Made by a program: the position numbers and the translations under genes. The notes below the pieces were generated by a model. The model ran no database searches. It saw only the letters and a list, made by a program, of their open reading frames with translations, and was not told where the DNA came from. Below, piece after piece: positions 22,716 to 31,127 of a stretch of 51,901 bases of DNA; positions within the stretch are counted from its first letter, which is position 1; the number at the start of each line of letters is the position of its first letter. This DNA comes from SHLQ01 sp964562985 (GTDB taxonomy: Bacteria > Actinomycetota > Acidimicrobiia > Acidimicrobiales > SHLQ01): positions 1 through 51,901 of the forward strand of contig CAZLWE010000019.1 of the NCBI GenBank assembly GCA_964562985.1. The letters run 5' to 3'.

Positions 22716-23834
22716 GTGTCTGCGTACCTCGATCACGCCGCGTCCTCGCCGCTTCGCCCTGAAGCGCTCGACGCCATGATGCCGTGGTTTACCGAGCGCC
22801 ATGCGAACCCGACGGCTTCGCATCGTCGAGGACGTCGCGCCCGCCAAGCGCTCGACGATGCTCGCGCCGTGATTGGCTCGGCCACGGGCTTCGCGCGCGG
22901 CGAGATCGTCTTCACCGGCGGGGGGACCGAGTCCGACAACCTCGCGATCGGGCGCGGCCACGCACCGGGGACGGTCGTAGTCGGCGCGACCGAACACCCC
23001 GCGGTTCTCGAACCGGCTGAGCGTCAGGGCGCCAAGATCGCCGAGGCAGATGCCGATGGCGTCGTCACTGTGGCGGCCGTTATGACACACGTCAGCGACG
23101 CCACCGAGGTCGTCTCGGTCATGGCCATCAACAACGAACTCGGCGTCATCCAACCCGTCAACGACATCGCCGGCGCCGTGCACGCAGTAGCCCCGAATGC
23201 GCTCGTGCACTCCGACGCGGTACAGGCGTTGCCGTGGCTCGATCTCTCCGAGACCACGCAAGGTATCGACATGTTGTCCGTCACGGGACACAAGCTCGGT
23301 GGTCCACAAGGGGTCGGCGCGGTCGCCGCTCGTGAGGGTTCGATGCCCGCACCCATGTTGGTCGGTGGCGGCCAGGAGCGTGACCACCGCGCCGGCACAC
23401 AGAACGTCGCGGGCATCGTCGGATTTGCTGCAGCGGTCCAGGCGGCGATGGATGATCGCGAAGAACGTCTGGCTCGAATCGACCGGCTCGCTGAACGGCT
23501 GCTCAGCGGATTGATGGGGTCGATCGAGGGATTGCGACCGACCGTCCCACGAGAAAAGCGCGTTCCTGGGATCGTACATTTGCTCGTGCCCGGCGTGAAG
23601 AGCGAGCCGCTGCTCTTTCTTCTCGACCAACAAGACATCGCGTGCTCTGCGGCGTCGTCGTGTGCGAGTGGAGCCCAGGGTGCGTCGCATGTGTTGTCGG
23701 CCATGGATCTCGATACGACGGGCTGTGCGCCACTGCGCCTGTCGTTGGGCTGGTCGACGACCGACGAGGAGATCGACACCGCGCTACGGATCGTTCCCCA
23801 GGCGGTTGCGCAGCTCGCGGGAGCAACATCATGA
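22716..23834 (+). CDS. Cysteine desulfurase (NifS/IscS-type)
   Basis: PLP enzyme that takes sulfur from cysteine as a persulfide for Fe-S clusters and tRNA thiolation. 372 aa. Seen: the N-terminal YLDHAASSPLRPEA, the PLP-lysine motif VTGHKLGGPQG (Lys193), GGGQERDHRAGT, and the catalytic-loop cysteine in SSCASG (Cys316). The gene ends in an ATGA overlap with mnmA. The pairing suggests it is the sulfur donor for MnmA. Leaderless GTG start. Confidence 0.93.
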   Translation: MSAYLDHAASSPLRPEALDAMMPWFTERHANPTASHRRGRRARQALDDARAVIGSATGFARGEIVFTGGGTESDNLAIGRGHAPGTVVVGATEHPAVLEPAERQGAKIAEADADGVVTVAAVMTHVSDATEVVSVMAINNELGVIQPVNDIAGAVHAVAPNALVHSDAVQALPWLDLSETTQGIDMLSVTGHKLGGPQGVGAVAAREGSMPAPMLVGGGQERDHRAGTQNVAGIVGFAAAVQAAMDDREERLARIDRLAERLLSGLMGSIEGLRPTVPREKRVPGIVHLLVPGVKSEPLLFLLDQQDIACSAASSCASGAQGASHVLSAMDLDTTGCAPLRLSLGWSTTDEEIDTALRIVPQAVAQLAGATS

Positions 23835-24874
23835 GTGAACGGGTACTCGTCGGCATGTCCGGCGGTGTCGACTCCTCGGTCGCCGCAGCACTGCTCGTCG
23901 ATGCGGGGTACGACGTGGTTGGCGTGACGATGAAGCTGTGGGGCGGCGAGTCAGACTCGGGGTGTTGCTCGGTCTCCGACGTCGATGACGCCCGCTGGGT
24001 CGCCCAACAGCTCGACATTGAGCATCACGTCTTCAACTTCGGCGACGAGTTCAACGAGCACGTCGTGGCGCCATTCGTCGACACCCATCGCACCGGGGGC
24101 ACACCGAACCCGTGCATCGAATGCAACCGCCACATCAAGTTCGACATCTTCTTCGAACGAGCCTCGGTGCTCGGCTTCGACAAGATCGCGACCGGTCACT
24201 ACGCACGCGTGGCCGAGCTGGCCGAGGGAACCTTCCGCATGCAGCGCAGCATCGACCCTCTCAAGGACCAGAGCTACGTGCTGCATATGCTCGGCCAAGA
24301 CGTGCTGTCGCGTCTGTTGCTACCCGTGGGCGGCTGGCACAAGCCCGACCTTCGTTCCGAGGCACAGAAGCGAGGGCTGCTCACCGCCGCAAAGCCCGAC
24401 AGCCAAGACGTCTGCTTCATCACCAAAGAGGGTGGACGAGAAGCGTTCCTCGACGCCCGAGGGGGCCTGTCCCCAGGGGTCATTGTCACCGAGGCGGGCG
24501 ACCAGGTGGGGACTGTCCCAGCGACCGAGCTGGTCACCATCGGCCAACGCAAAGGGCTAAACGTTTCGGGCATGTCCGAGCCACACTTCGTTACCGAGGT
24601 GAACCTGCGAGAATCGATTGTGACCATCGGGCCGCGCAAGTCGCTGCGGGTCGACGAAACCACGTTCATGCAACCGGTATGGGCAACCGAGCCGTTTACC
24701 GGTCAGGCCCGAGTGCAAGCCAGCGCCCACGGCACAGCGCTCCTTGCCGATGTTCAAGGTGAACGAGTGGTGTGGACTGAACCCCGCGATCGCATCGCCC
24801 CGGGTCAAAGCCTCGTCTTCTACGAAGGCGACGGCCCCGACGCCACCGTCATCGGCGGCGCCATCGCAACCTAG
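23831..24874 (+). CDS. mnmA: tRNA-specific 2-thiouridylase MnmA
   Basis: Adenylates and thiolates uridine 34 of Lys, Glu and Gln tRNAs. 347 aa. Seen: PP-loop GMSGGVDSS at 8-16, nucleophile Cys95 in NPCIECN, and partner Cys195 in QDVCFI, both required for sulfur relay. A C-terminal beta-barrel region contains GQRKGLNVSG. The start is ATG 23831, overlapping the desulfurase stop. It converges with a 48-aa gene on the other strand. Confidence 0.95.
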   Translation: MSERVLVGMSGGVDSSVAAALLVDAGYDVVGVTMKLWGGESDSGCCSVSDVDDARWVAQQLDIEHHVFNFGDEFNEHVVAPFVDTHRTGGTPNPCIECNRHIKFDIFFERASVLGFDKIATGHYARVAELAEGTFRMQRSIDPLKDQSYVLHMLGQDVLSRLLLPVGGWHKPDLRSEAQKRGLLTAAKPDSQDVCFITKEGGREAFLDARGGLSPGVIVTEAGDQVGTVPATELVTIGQRKGLNVSGMSEPHFVTEVNLRESIVTIGPRKSLRVDETTFMQPVWATEPFTGQARVQASAHGTALLADVQGERVVWTEPRDRIAPGQSLVFYEGDGPDATVIGGAIAT

Positions 24875-24883
24875 TTCGCTAGG
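24870..24883. terminator. Stop-codon hairpin between convergent genes
   Basis: CCTAG-TTCG-CTAGG. The TAG of mnmA (+) and the TAG of the small gene (-) are the two arms of a TTCG-capped stem. Confidence 0.4.
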
Positions 24884-25025
24884 AAGCAGCGGTTGGAGAG
24901 ATCTGGCCTAGGCGTCCAAGTTCGTCAAAGGTCACGCTGGCGGCTTCGATCAGCGCTTGCAGTTGCAACTGACCTTCGGTAAGTGCTCCAACGTGGGTGT
25001 TGAAGAGTATGTCGATCCCGCTCAT
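24879..25025 (-). CDS. 48-aa small hypothetical protein
   Basis: ATG 25025 to TAG 24879. The sequence begins MSGIDILFNTHVGALTEG and continues as an amphipathic helix rich in Gln/Leu (QLQLQALIEAA), then FDELGRLGQIS. It looks like an ordinary folded helical mini-protein with host-like codon use. It lies 71 nt downstream of the NPPY methyltransferase gene on the same strand and may be co-transcribed. Function unknown. Confidence 0.5.
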   Translation of the reverse strand: MSGIDILFNTHVGALTEGQLQLQALIEAASVTFDELGRLGQISPTAAS

Positions 25026-25096
25026 ATCGTTCCGTCTTTCAAGCCACTACGGGGCTTTCCAAATAATCGGAATGAGGGCGGGCCGACTTGAGAGTT

Positions 25097-25651
25097 CTAT
25101 GGCGCCGGGTGCGAGAAGATCCCGAGCTCGCGACCGCCCGACTCCAGACGATCTACGAGGTGAAGGTCCAACCCAACCTCATCGAGTATTTCCGCGCTGT
25201 CGGTCGGAAATGCGAGGACGAGTCGATCGGCGAATCTGCGCCACTCGGCAGCGATACGTTCGAGAAGGTCGGGGGAGCGGTATCGAGGTCGCAGGCTCCA
25301 ACCGATCTCATAGGGCGGGTTCATCACGATCGCGTCGAACCGCTCGCCGCGAACGGGATCGAAGAGATCGCCACGTCGCACGTCGACGGTGGTACTAACC
25401 AGGTTGCCAGCAGCGGTCTCGACCGCGAAGCGCGAGACATCGGTGGCTACGACGTCTGCACCAGCGTCGTAGAGCGCGCCGGCGATCACCCCACAGCCAG
25501 TCCCAAGTTCCAAAACGCGTGTACCAGCCCACGCCGCCGCATTCTGCTGAACGTATTCGGCGACCAGTAACCCCGAGTGATGCTTGTGTGGATCGAACAC
25601 TCCAAAGGGGACCAGATAACCCCGCTCGTCAAAGACAATTCTCTTGACCAT
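25097..25651 (-). CDS. NPPY-motif methyltransferase (small-domain MTS family)
   Basis: 184 aa. Seen: SAM motif I VLELGTGCGVIAG at 46-58, motif II VVATDVS, and catalytic NPPY at 111-114, as in amino-group methyltransferases of the HemK/RsmC/RlmG group that modify adenine, guanine or glutamine. The target is unknown. The leader contains two mutually exclusive stems, the second followed by a T-run just before the ATG, suggesting attenuation. Confidence 0.82.
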   Translation of the reverse strand: MVKRIVFDERGYLVPFGVFDPHKHHSGLLVAEYVQQNAAAWAGTRVLELGTGCGVIAGALYDAGADVVATDVSRFAVETAAGNLVSTTVDVRRGDLFDPVRGERFDAIVMNPPYEIGWSLRPRYRSPDLLERIAAEWRRFADRLVLAFPTDSAEILDEVGLDLHLVDRLESGGRELGIFSHPAP

Positions 25652-25721
25652 GAAAAAGTCGCCTCTACAAGAGATCTGTACGTAAAAACTGACCGTAGAG
25701 GTCTGAAATTACGTACAAATC
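25652..25721 (-). promoter_or_regulatory. Candidate attenuator with alternative stems
   Basis: Stem 1: GATTTGTACGTAA (25709-25721) with TTACGTACAGATC (25673-25685), enclosing a GACC/GGTC hairpin. Stem 2: CCTCTAC (25695-25701) with GTAGAGG (25662-25668), followed by TTTTT just before ATG 25651. The stems interlock, so only one can form. Alternatively it terminates the upstream oxidoreductase transcript. Confidence 0.5.
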
Positions 25722-25723
25722 TT

Positions 25724-27124
25724 CTAGAGCTTGGTGCGCAGGAAGCGCGACGCCGACTTCTTCACGACCTCGGCGTAGGTGGGGTAGGAGAAGATCGTGT
25801 CGGCGATGTCTTCGGACTTGAGGCCGAGTCGGATCGGCAGCGTCAGAATCTGAATCCATTCGCCAGCCTGAGCGCCCACACCGGTGGCGCCGAGGAGGGT
25901 GTTGTCGGCGTCCATCACGACCTTGATGAACCCGCCGACCTTGGTGTCGGTTATGAAGCGGTCGGTGGCAGCGTCGACCTTGAAGGTCTGAATCGATTCG
26001 CCATGGGCTTCGCCGGCTTCGGCTTCGGTCATGCCGACGTGGCCGATCTCAGGCTGGGTGAAGATGGCCCACGGAAGTGGGTGGAGGTCCATCTTGCGGT
26101 CGCCGCCGTCGAGAATGTTTCGCACGACTCGCTCGCCTTGGAAGTTCGCGACGTGGCTGAACTTCTCGCGGGTAGCGACATCGCCGATCGCGTAGATGTG
26201 CGGCACAGATGTCTGATGGTGCTCGTCGACGGTGATCCCGTGGCGGGTGTACTCAACGCCAGCGGCTTCGAGGTCGAGGCCCTTGGTGTTGGGAACGCGT
26301 CCGATGGCGACGAAAAAGTGGTCGACCGTGAGCTTCTCGGCGACCTTCTCGCCCTCTGGCCCGACCTGCAAGTCGATGCAGATTTTGCCGTCGGCATCGG
26401 TGGAACAGACCGTTGCGTCAGCGTTCGTGATCATCTCAATGCCCTGCTCCTCGAATTGTTCGATGAGGTAGCCAGCGATCTCGGGATCGACCGAGCGAAG
26501 TATCCGATCGCCACGGTCGATGATCGTGACCTTCGAACCGAACCGAGCCAACGACTGGCCAAGTTCGGCGGAGATCACGCCGCCTCCGAGGAAGGCGATT
26601 GTCTCGGGGAGTTCGCGGATGTCCCAGAAGTTCTCGTTGTTCAAGAACTCGACCGGTTGGTCGCCCTCGGTCGGGAGCAGGCGAGGGCCAGAGCCGGTAG
26701 TGATGATGAAGTTGTCGCCGGTGATCGTGTCGTCGCCGATCTGCACGGTGTTGGCATCGAGGAACTTGGCGCCGCTGTCGTGGATGTAGGTATCGATGCC
26801 GACCTTGTGGAATCGCTCCGGCTGTTCATGGGCATACACGCCGTCGACGATGCTCTTCACATGTTCCATCGCTCGGGCGAAATCGAACCCGCTGGCAACG
26901 TCGATCTCATGGAGACCGTGCTTCGGGGCGGTCTCGATCGCGTGATACGCCTTGGCCACATCGATCAGCGCCTTCGATGGCACGCAGCCCGAGTGGGTGC
27001 ACTCACCGCCGATTTTGTGCTTTTCCAACATGGCAACCTTTGCCCCTCGCCGCTGGGCCTCAAAGGCTGAAGTCAGACCTCCGCCTCCCGCGCCGACGCA
27101 GACAATGTCGTAGTGGTCACCCAT
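25724..27124 (-). CDS. Class I pyridine nucleotide-disulfide oxidoreductase (dihydrolipoyl dehydrogenase / mercuric reductase-like)
   Basis: 466 aa. Seen: FAD-binding DIVCVGAGGGGLTSA, redox-active disulfide GGECTHSGCVPSK (Cys42, Cys47), an NAD(P)-binding VISAELGQSLARFG, the second FAD motif PHIYAIGDVA, and a C-terminal dimer domain. The second NAD motif has GGGVISAELGQ with a small hydrophobic set, not a mercury site. No C-terminal Cys pair is present, so mercuric reductase is unlikely. The substrate is unresolved. The ATG overlaps the metallophosphoesterase stop by one base (TGATG), so the two are translationally coupled. Confidence 0.85.
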   Translation of the reverse strand: MGDHYDIVCVGAGGGGLTSAFEAQRRGAKVAMLEKHKIGGECTHSGCVPSKALIDVAKAYHAIETAPKHGLHEIDVASGFDFARAMEHVKSIVDGVYAHEQPERFHKVGIDTYIHDSGAKFLDANTVQIGDDTITGDNFIITTGSGPRLLPTEGDQPVEFLNNENFWDIRELPETIAFLGGGVISAELGQSLARFGSKVTIIDRGDRILRSVDPEIAGYLIEQFEEQGIEMITNADATVCSTDADGKICIDLQVGPEGEKVAEKLTVDHFFVAIGRVPNTKGLDLEAAGVEYTRHGITVDEHHQTSVPHIYAIGDVATREKFSHVANFQGERVVRNILDGGDRKMDLHPLPWAIFTQPEIGHVGMTEAEAGEAHGESIQTFKVDAATDRFITDTKVGGFIKVVMDADNTLLGATGVGAQAGEWIQILTLPIRLGLKSEDIADTIFSYPTYAEVVKKSASRFLRTKL

Positions 27125-28452
27125 CAGATGTTCTCCCTGAAAATTTCCTCGGCGTCTCCATCAACGCCGGGCACTTGGTAATAAACCATCGAACCGTCTT
27201 CTCCATTCATTTCGAGGACGGCAAAGGCATGGTGGTAGTGGTCTCCGTCGTCACCGAGGCGACACGCTGGATCCATCACCGGTGGTCCGTCGACCCCGTC
27301 GGGCAAGGCCAGATTGTCGAGCGTCTCGTAGGGCTTCCACATCAATTCGACAGGCATGGCGCCAGAGCCGATGCAACGACCGCGCTCTAGGCCGATGTAT
27401 GGATCGAAGGCAGCGAGGTTGTGCTCGTGGCCCCATAGCCAAGCGTCGATACCGCCGAGGTGCTCACTGAACTCATCGAAGAAGATCGGGTTCACCGCCA
27501 TCGGCAAATTCTCGGGTGTGCGGGCGATGTTCCCCGACGCGGTGAAGAGTTGGTAGTGCGACAACATGATCGTCTTGCGTCCCTCGGCGGTGCCGATCTT
27601 GTGGCGATGCCACTCGGCCTCTTTGGGATCGACCGGAGGCACCTTGTACTGCGATGCCATGGGGTCGCCTACCTCAGGGGGAGCGCCGATGGCGAGGACC
27701 TGCCAATGTTCGTTGCGTAGGCAGAAGTAGCTTGCGGGCTGGCCGAGTTCGTCGAGCAGCCAGTAATAGCCCTCACCGCCCGCGTAGAGGTCGTGGTTGC
27801 CCGCGAGGTTGAAGACCCTGGTCTCGGCAGGCAAGTACTCGCGCACGATGTCGAGAAAGTGATCGCGCATCTCGTCTTTGGTGCCCGAGTAGTAGACGTC
27901 ACCGAGGTGGATCACAAGGTCGGGCGCCTGATCTCCGATGCAACGCATGACGTTCTTGGCAAGCGCAGTACCCGTCGCCCAGTCGGCGACGAAGGCAATC
28001 TTCAAGGCGCCCGTCGTGTCGCTCGTCGTTGGCTCCAACGGCAACACAAAGTCGTCGATCGACTTGTAGTGGCGGTACGGGATGGTGGTCTCGGCTTTCT
28101 CAAACTCGAGCAGGGCTTTGGCCCAGAGCGGGTCGCACACCGAGTACTGCAGTTCGTTTTCGATCTCACGGGCGCGCTCGTCGTTGCCGGTGATTTTCGC
28201 GGCGGCCAACCCGACGTACATCTGCGCGCACGAACTCAGGAGGTCGACCTTCGAAATATCGGCCGCGAAATCGAGCGGGTTCGAGCCCTCGGCCATACGT
28301 GCCTCCATGACCTCGCACGCATCGCAGCTCGCCTCCATAATCGGATGCTCGGTTGCGAGTTCCTCACCCTCCTCGCCGTCGCCCCGCACGGCGGAAAGAA
28401 CCGCCGACTGCCAGCGCGACATGAACGACATGGCGTAGGTCTTGATGGTCAT
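27124..28452 (-). CDS. Calcineurin-like metallophosphoesterase
   Basis: 442 aa. An all-helical N-terminal domain of about 150 residues precedes the two-metal phosphoesterase core: IAFVADWATG, HLGDVYYSG, LAGNHDLYAGG, LSHYQLF and GHEHN. The first motif has Asp-Trp in place of the usual Asp-x-His, a variation worth checking. The N-terminal domain is not a family I can name. No signal peptide is visible, so it is probably cytosolic. The minus-strand TAGATT sits 6 nt before ATG 28452. Confidence 0.82.
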   Translation of the reverse strand: MTIKTYAMSFMSRWQSAVLSAVRGDGEEGEELATEHPIMEASCDACEVMEARMAEGSNPLDFAADISKVDLLSSCAQMYVGLAAAKITGNDERAREIENELQYSVCDPLWAKALLEFEKAETTIPYRHYKSIDDFVLPLEPTTSDTTGALKIAFVADWATGTALAKNVMRCIGDQAPDLVIHLGDVYYSGTKDEMRDHFLDIVREYLPAETRVFNLAGNHDLYAGGEGYYWLLDELGQPASYFCLRNEHWQVLAIGAPPEVGDPMASQYKVPPVDPKEAEWHRHKIGTAEGRKTIMLSHYQLFTASGNIARTPENLPMAVNPIFFDEFSEHLGGIDAWLWGHEHNLAAFDPYIGLERGRCIGSGAMPVELMWKPYETLDNLALPDGVDGPPVMDPACRLGDDGDHYHHAFAVLEMNGEDGSMVYYQVPGVDGDAEEIFRENI

Positions 28453-28458
28453 CTATGA

Positions 28459-28464
28459 AATCTA
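28459..28464 (-). promoter_or_regulatory. -10 box, leaderless start at 28452
   Basis: Minus-strand TAGATT, 6 nt, ATG 28452. Confidence 0.55.
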
Positions 28465-28493
28465 TCGGCCAGTCACCGGTTGCCTGGGCGATA

Positions 28494-29879
28494 TCAGGCC
28501 AGGGCTTCGATGATTTCGGTGATCTCGCTCGCCGTAGTACGAGGGTTGACGAAGCAGAAGCGGTACATCGGCTCACCATCGAGGCGAGACGGGGTGACAA
28601 AAGCGAGTCCGCTCTCCATCGCTTGTTCCGTCCACGCTTGATACTGCGCAGCATCCCAACCGGGCCGTTTGAAGGCGACGATCGACAAAGATGGCTCGTG
28701 AGCAAGTTCGAGATGCGGTGCAGCCTCAATCTGGCGGGCTGCTTCGGCGGCAAGGTCGAGCGTGATGTCGACGGCGGAGCCGTATGCATTGGTGCCGTAG
28801 GTGGCCAAGCTGAACCAGAAGGGAAGGCCGCGCACTCGCCGGGTCAGCTGAATCGCGAAATCCGATGGGTTCCAGTCACCGTAGCTATCGAGGAACGCGA
28901 GGTATCCGGCCGACTGCATATGCGCATCTCGAGCACGGTCGGGGTCTCGATACAGGAGTGCGCAACAGTCGAACGGAGCGAAGAGCCATTTGTGCGGATC
29001 GACGATGAACGAGTCCGCGAGTTCCAGGCCGTCGAATAATCCGTGGGTCCGAGTCGACGCTAACGCTGCTCCGCCGTAGGCGCCGTCGACGTGGAACCAC
29101 ACGTTCCGGTTACGGCATACTTCGCCGATCGAACGGAGGTCGTCGATGATTCCGAGGTTTGTGGTCCCAGAAGTGGCAGCGACGGCACACACCCGTGATT
29201 CGTGCTCGTCAAGAAGCGCGGCTACCGACTCGCCCGTCATCCGCCGCTGATCGTCGGTGTCGGCTAGGAGCACGTCGCAGTCCATGACCAGTGCCGCTGC
29301 CTTGATCGAGCTGTGAGATTCCTTTGAGGCGATGATCGCATAGCGGGTGGGTCGATCGTCGCCGTCGCGATTCTGGGCCGCCACTCGGGCAGCCACCAAC
29401 GCTGACAGATTCCCGACGGTTCCGCCCGGCACGAAGACCCCACCGGAGCCAGAGGGCATCCCGGTGAGCGAGCGAATCCATTCGAGGGCCTCGTTCTCGG
29501 CCCAGATCGCCCCGGCCCCTTCAAGCCAAGAACCGCCATAGATGGATGCCGCGCTCGCGGCGACGTCGAAGAGCACTGACGCTTCGGTGGGGGCGGCCGG
29601 GACGAACGACAGGTACTTGGTGTAGTCAACCGATAGCGAAGCTGGTTCCAAATGTTCGGCGAAGAGTGCAAGCGCTCGCTCGCCGCCGAGGCCGTTGGGC
29701 GTGATGGTCTCGCCGCAAAGCGTGTCGAGTTCTTCGGCGGTCTTGGGGTAGTTCAGCGGAATCGGATCGAGGCGCGTCCGCTTCTTCACATAGTCGACGA
29801 TCGCATCCGCAACGTCGTCCATATGCTCATCAAAATCGTGCATCGAGATGCCTCCGAAGGGCTCACAACCGCAGTCCAC
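28494..29879 (-). CDS. PLP-dependent group II decarboxylase (aromatic amino acid type)
   Basis: 461 aa. Fold-type I decarboxylase with VPGGTVGNLSALVAAR, ATSGTTNLG, WFHVDGAYGG (cofactor-contacting Asp) and the Schiff-base lysine in VDPHKWLFAPFDC. These are the marks of the aromatic-L-amino-acid/tyrosine/glutamate decarboxylase group. Cytosolic. The exact amino acid substrate cannot be decided from sequence alone. The start is GTG 29879, since TAGCTT lies 6 nt upstream. An internal ATG twelve codons downstream has no such signal. Confidence 0.87.
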   Translation of the reverse strand: MDCGCEPFGGISMHDFDEHMDDVADAIVDYVKKRTRLDPIPLNYPKTAEELDTLCGETITPNGLGGERALALFAEHLEPASLSVDYTKYLSFVPAAPTEASVLFDVAASAASIYGGSWLEGAGAIWAENEALEWIRSLTGMPSGSGGVFVPGGTVGNLSALVAARVAAQNRDGDDRPTRYAIIASKESHSSIKAAALVMDCDVLLADTDDQRRMTGESVAALLDEHESRVCAVAATSGTTNLGIIDDLRSIGEVCRNRNVWFHVDGAYGGAALASTRTHGLFDGLELADSFIVDPHKWLFAPFDCCALLYRDPDRARDAHMQSAGYLAFLDSYGDWNPSDFAIQLTRRVRGLPFWFSLATYGTNAYGSAVDITLDLAAEAARQIEAAPHLELAHEPSLSIVAFKRPGWDAAQYQAWTEQAMESGLAFVTPSRLDGEPMYRFCFVNPRTTASEITEIIEALA

Positions 29880-29885
29880 GAGGCG

Positions 29886-29891
29886 AAGCTA
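29886..29891 (-). promoter_or_regulatory. -10 box, leaderless start at 29879
   Basis: Minus-strand TAGCTT, 6 nt, GTG 29879. Confidence 0.5.
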
Positions 29892-29934
29892 ACCCACCGG
29901 GGACGCCTGGGGTCTGACCTCAACTGTCCCATGG

Positions 29935-31116
29935 CTAGCCGACGAATTGGAGGTTGTCGTCGAAGAACAGGAAGAGTTCGTCGAAACCCGCTTCGATCTC
30001 GAGTTCGTCTTCGAGGTTGAGGGTGCCCCAAGTGAATAGGCGGTTTCGGGTTTCTGCGTCCGGAAAGATCAGTGGATTTTCCGCAAGTTCGGCCCAGCGC
30101 AACGCTGTTTCGGCGGAGAGTCCGCTGACACCGGAACGAAGGAGGTCTTGGGTGCCAAGGACAGGGCAAACGTAGAGATTGAATTCGGAGATCGCGGCGG
30201 CGTTGACAGGGTCGTAAGCCCAGTTCATCCAACGAGCTGCGTTGGTGAAGTTCGGTGCACCCCTGGGTATGACCATCGTGTCGAACCACGAGATGCCGCC
30301 CTCGTCGGGGATCACGTAACGAAAGCGCGGATCCTCCAACGCCAGCGCGGCGGCTTGGCCCGACCACGCCATCGTGGCGTCGAGTTCTCCCGCTTGCAGC
30401 CGTCCGACAAAATCATCGAAAACGATGAAGCCGAACTGCCCTTGCTCCACCAGGCCCCTGATGCGTTGGAGCCCCGCTCGGGCACTCTGGGGTGTCGGAT
30501 TGGAGGGGTCGTCGCCATTGGCCAACATCGCGAGTCCCACCGCCTCCCGCATCTCTCCGACGAGCCCGACGCGTCCCTGAAATGCCCGATCGAACAACGT
30601 CTCGACCGATGTGATGTCGTCGCCGATCCGCTCGGGGTCATAGGCAATACCGGTGATGCCCGCTTGCCACGGCATTTGAAAGCGAGACCCCCGGTCCCAT
30701 TCGTTGGTGAGAAAGGCGGGATCGAGGTTGACGTGGTTGGGGATCTCTTCGAGCGGCAGTGCTTCGACCCAGCCGTCGTTGATCATTCGCGCGGCGAGCC
30801 AATTGGTGGGCACGATCATGTCGAACTCTTGCGTTGAGCCGGTAGCGCCGAGAGCCGGCTCGATAATCTCAGCGAGCCCCGTGACGTTGTCGGTGTAGTC
30901 CTCGCGGTAATCGATGCTGAAACCAAGGGCGTTCGCGGCGGACACCACGGAGTCAGGGTCGATGTATTCGGCCCAATTGATGATGCGTAACCCGCTGGTG
31001 TTGGTCAGCGCTCGCTCGGTGGTTGTGCTCACCGCTGCGCATCCAGCCAGCATCGTCGCGCCAAAGGCGCCGCTGGTGGCGAGGAATGATCGACGTGAAC
31101 TTCGTCGTGAGGTCAT
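29935..31116 (-). CDS. Extracytoplasmic solute-binding lipoprotein (polyamine-binding/PotD-like)
   Basis: 393 aa. Tat-type signal (SRRSFLATSG), lipobox LAGC with Cys26, then a periplasmic-binding fold with LRIINWAEYIDPDSV, DMIVPTNWLAARM, FQMPWQAGITGIAYD and WSGQAAAL, as in spermidine/putrescine-binding proteins. No ABC permease or ATPase genes adjoin. Instead it follows a GlnX-like membrane protein by 11 nt, opposite a PknG gene. In mycobacteria the equivalent place is held by the amino-acid-binding GlnH. It may therefore sense a ligand rather than feed a transporter (inference). Confidence 0.82.
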   Translation of the reverse strand: MTSRRSSRRSFLATSGAFGATMLAGCAAVSTTTERALTNTSGLRIINWAEYIDPDSVVSAANALGFSIDYREDYTDNVTGLAEIIEPALGATGSTQEFDMIVPTNWLAARMINDGWVEALPLEEIPNHVNLDPAFLTNEWDRGSRFQMPWQAGITGIAYDPERIGDDITSVETLFDRAFQGRVGLVGEMREAVGLAMLANGDDPSNPTPQSARAGLQRIRGLVEQGQFGFIVFDDFVGRLQAGELDATMAWSGQAAALALEDPRFRYVIPDEGGISWFDTMVIPRGAPNFTNAARWMNWAYDPVNAAAISEFNLYVCPVLGTQDLLRSGVSGLSAETALRWAELAENPLIFPDAETRNRLFTWGTLNLEDELEIEAGFDELFLFFDDNLQFVG

Positions 31117-31127
31117 TGGGTCATCAC

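Noticed and set aside
25577..27070. 497-codon plus-strand frame opposite the disulfide oxidoreductase
   Set aside because: Mirror of an intact FAD/disulfide enzyme. The translation has no family features despite its length.
25724..27124. Mercuric reductase
   Set aside because: The active-site disulfide is present, but the C-terminal cysteine pair and N-terminal metal-binding domain are missing and no mer genes adjoin.
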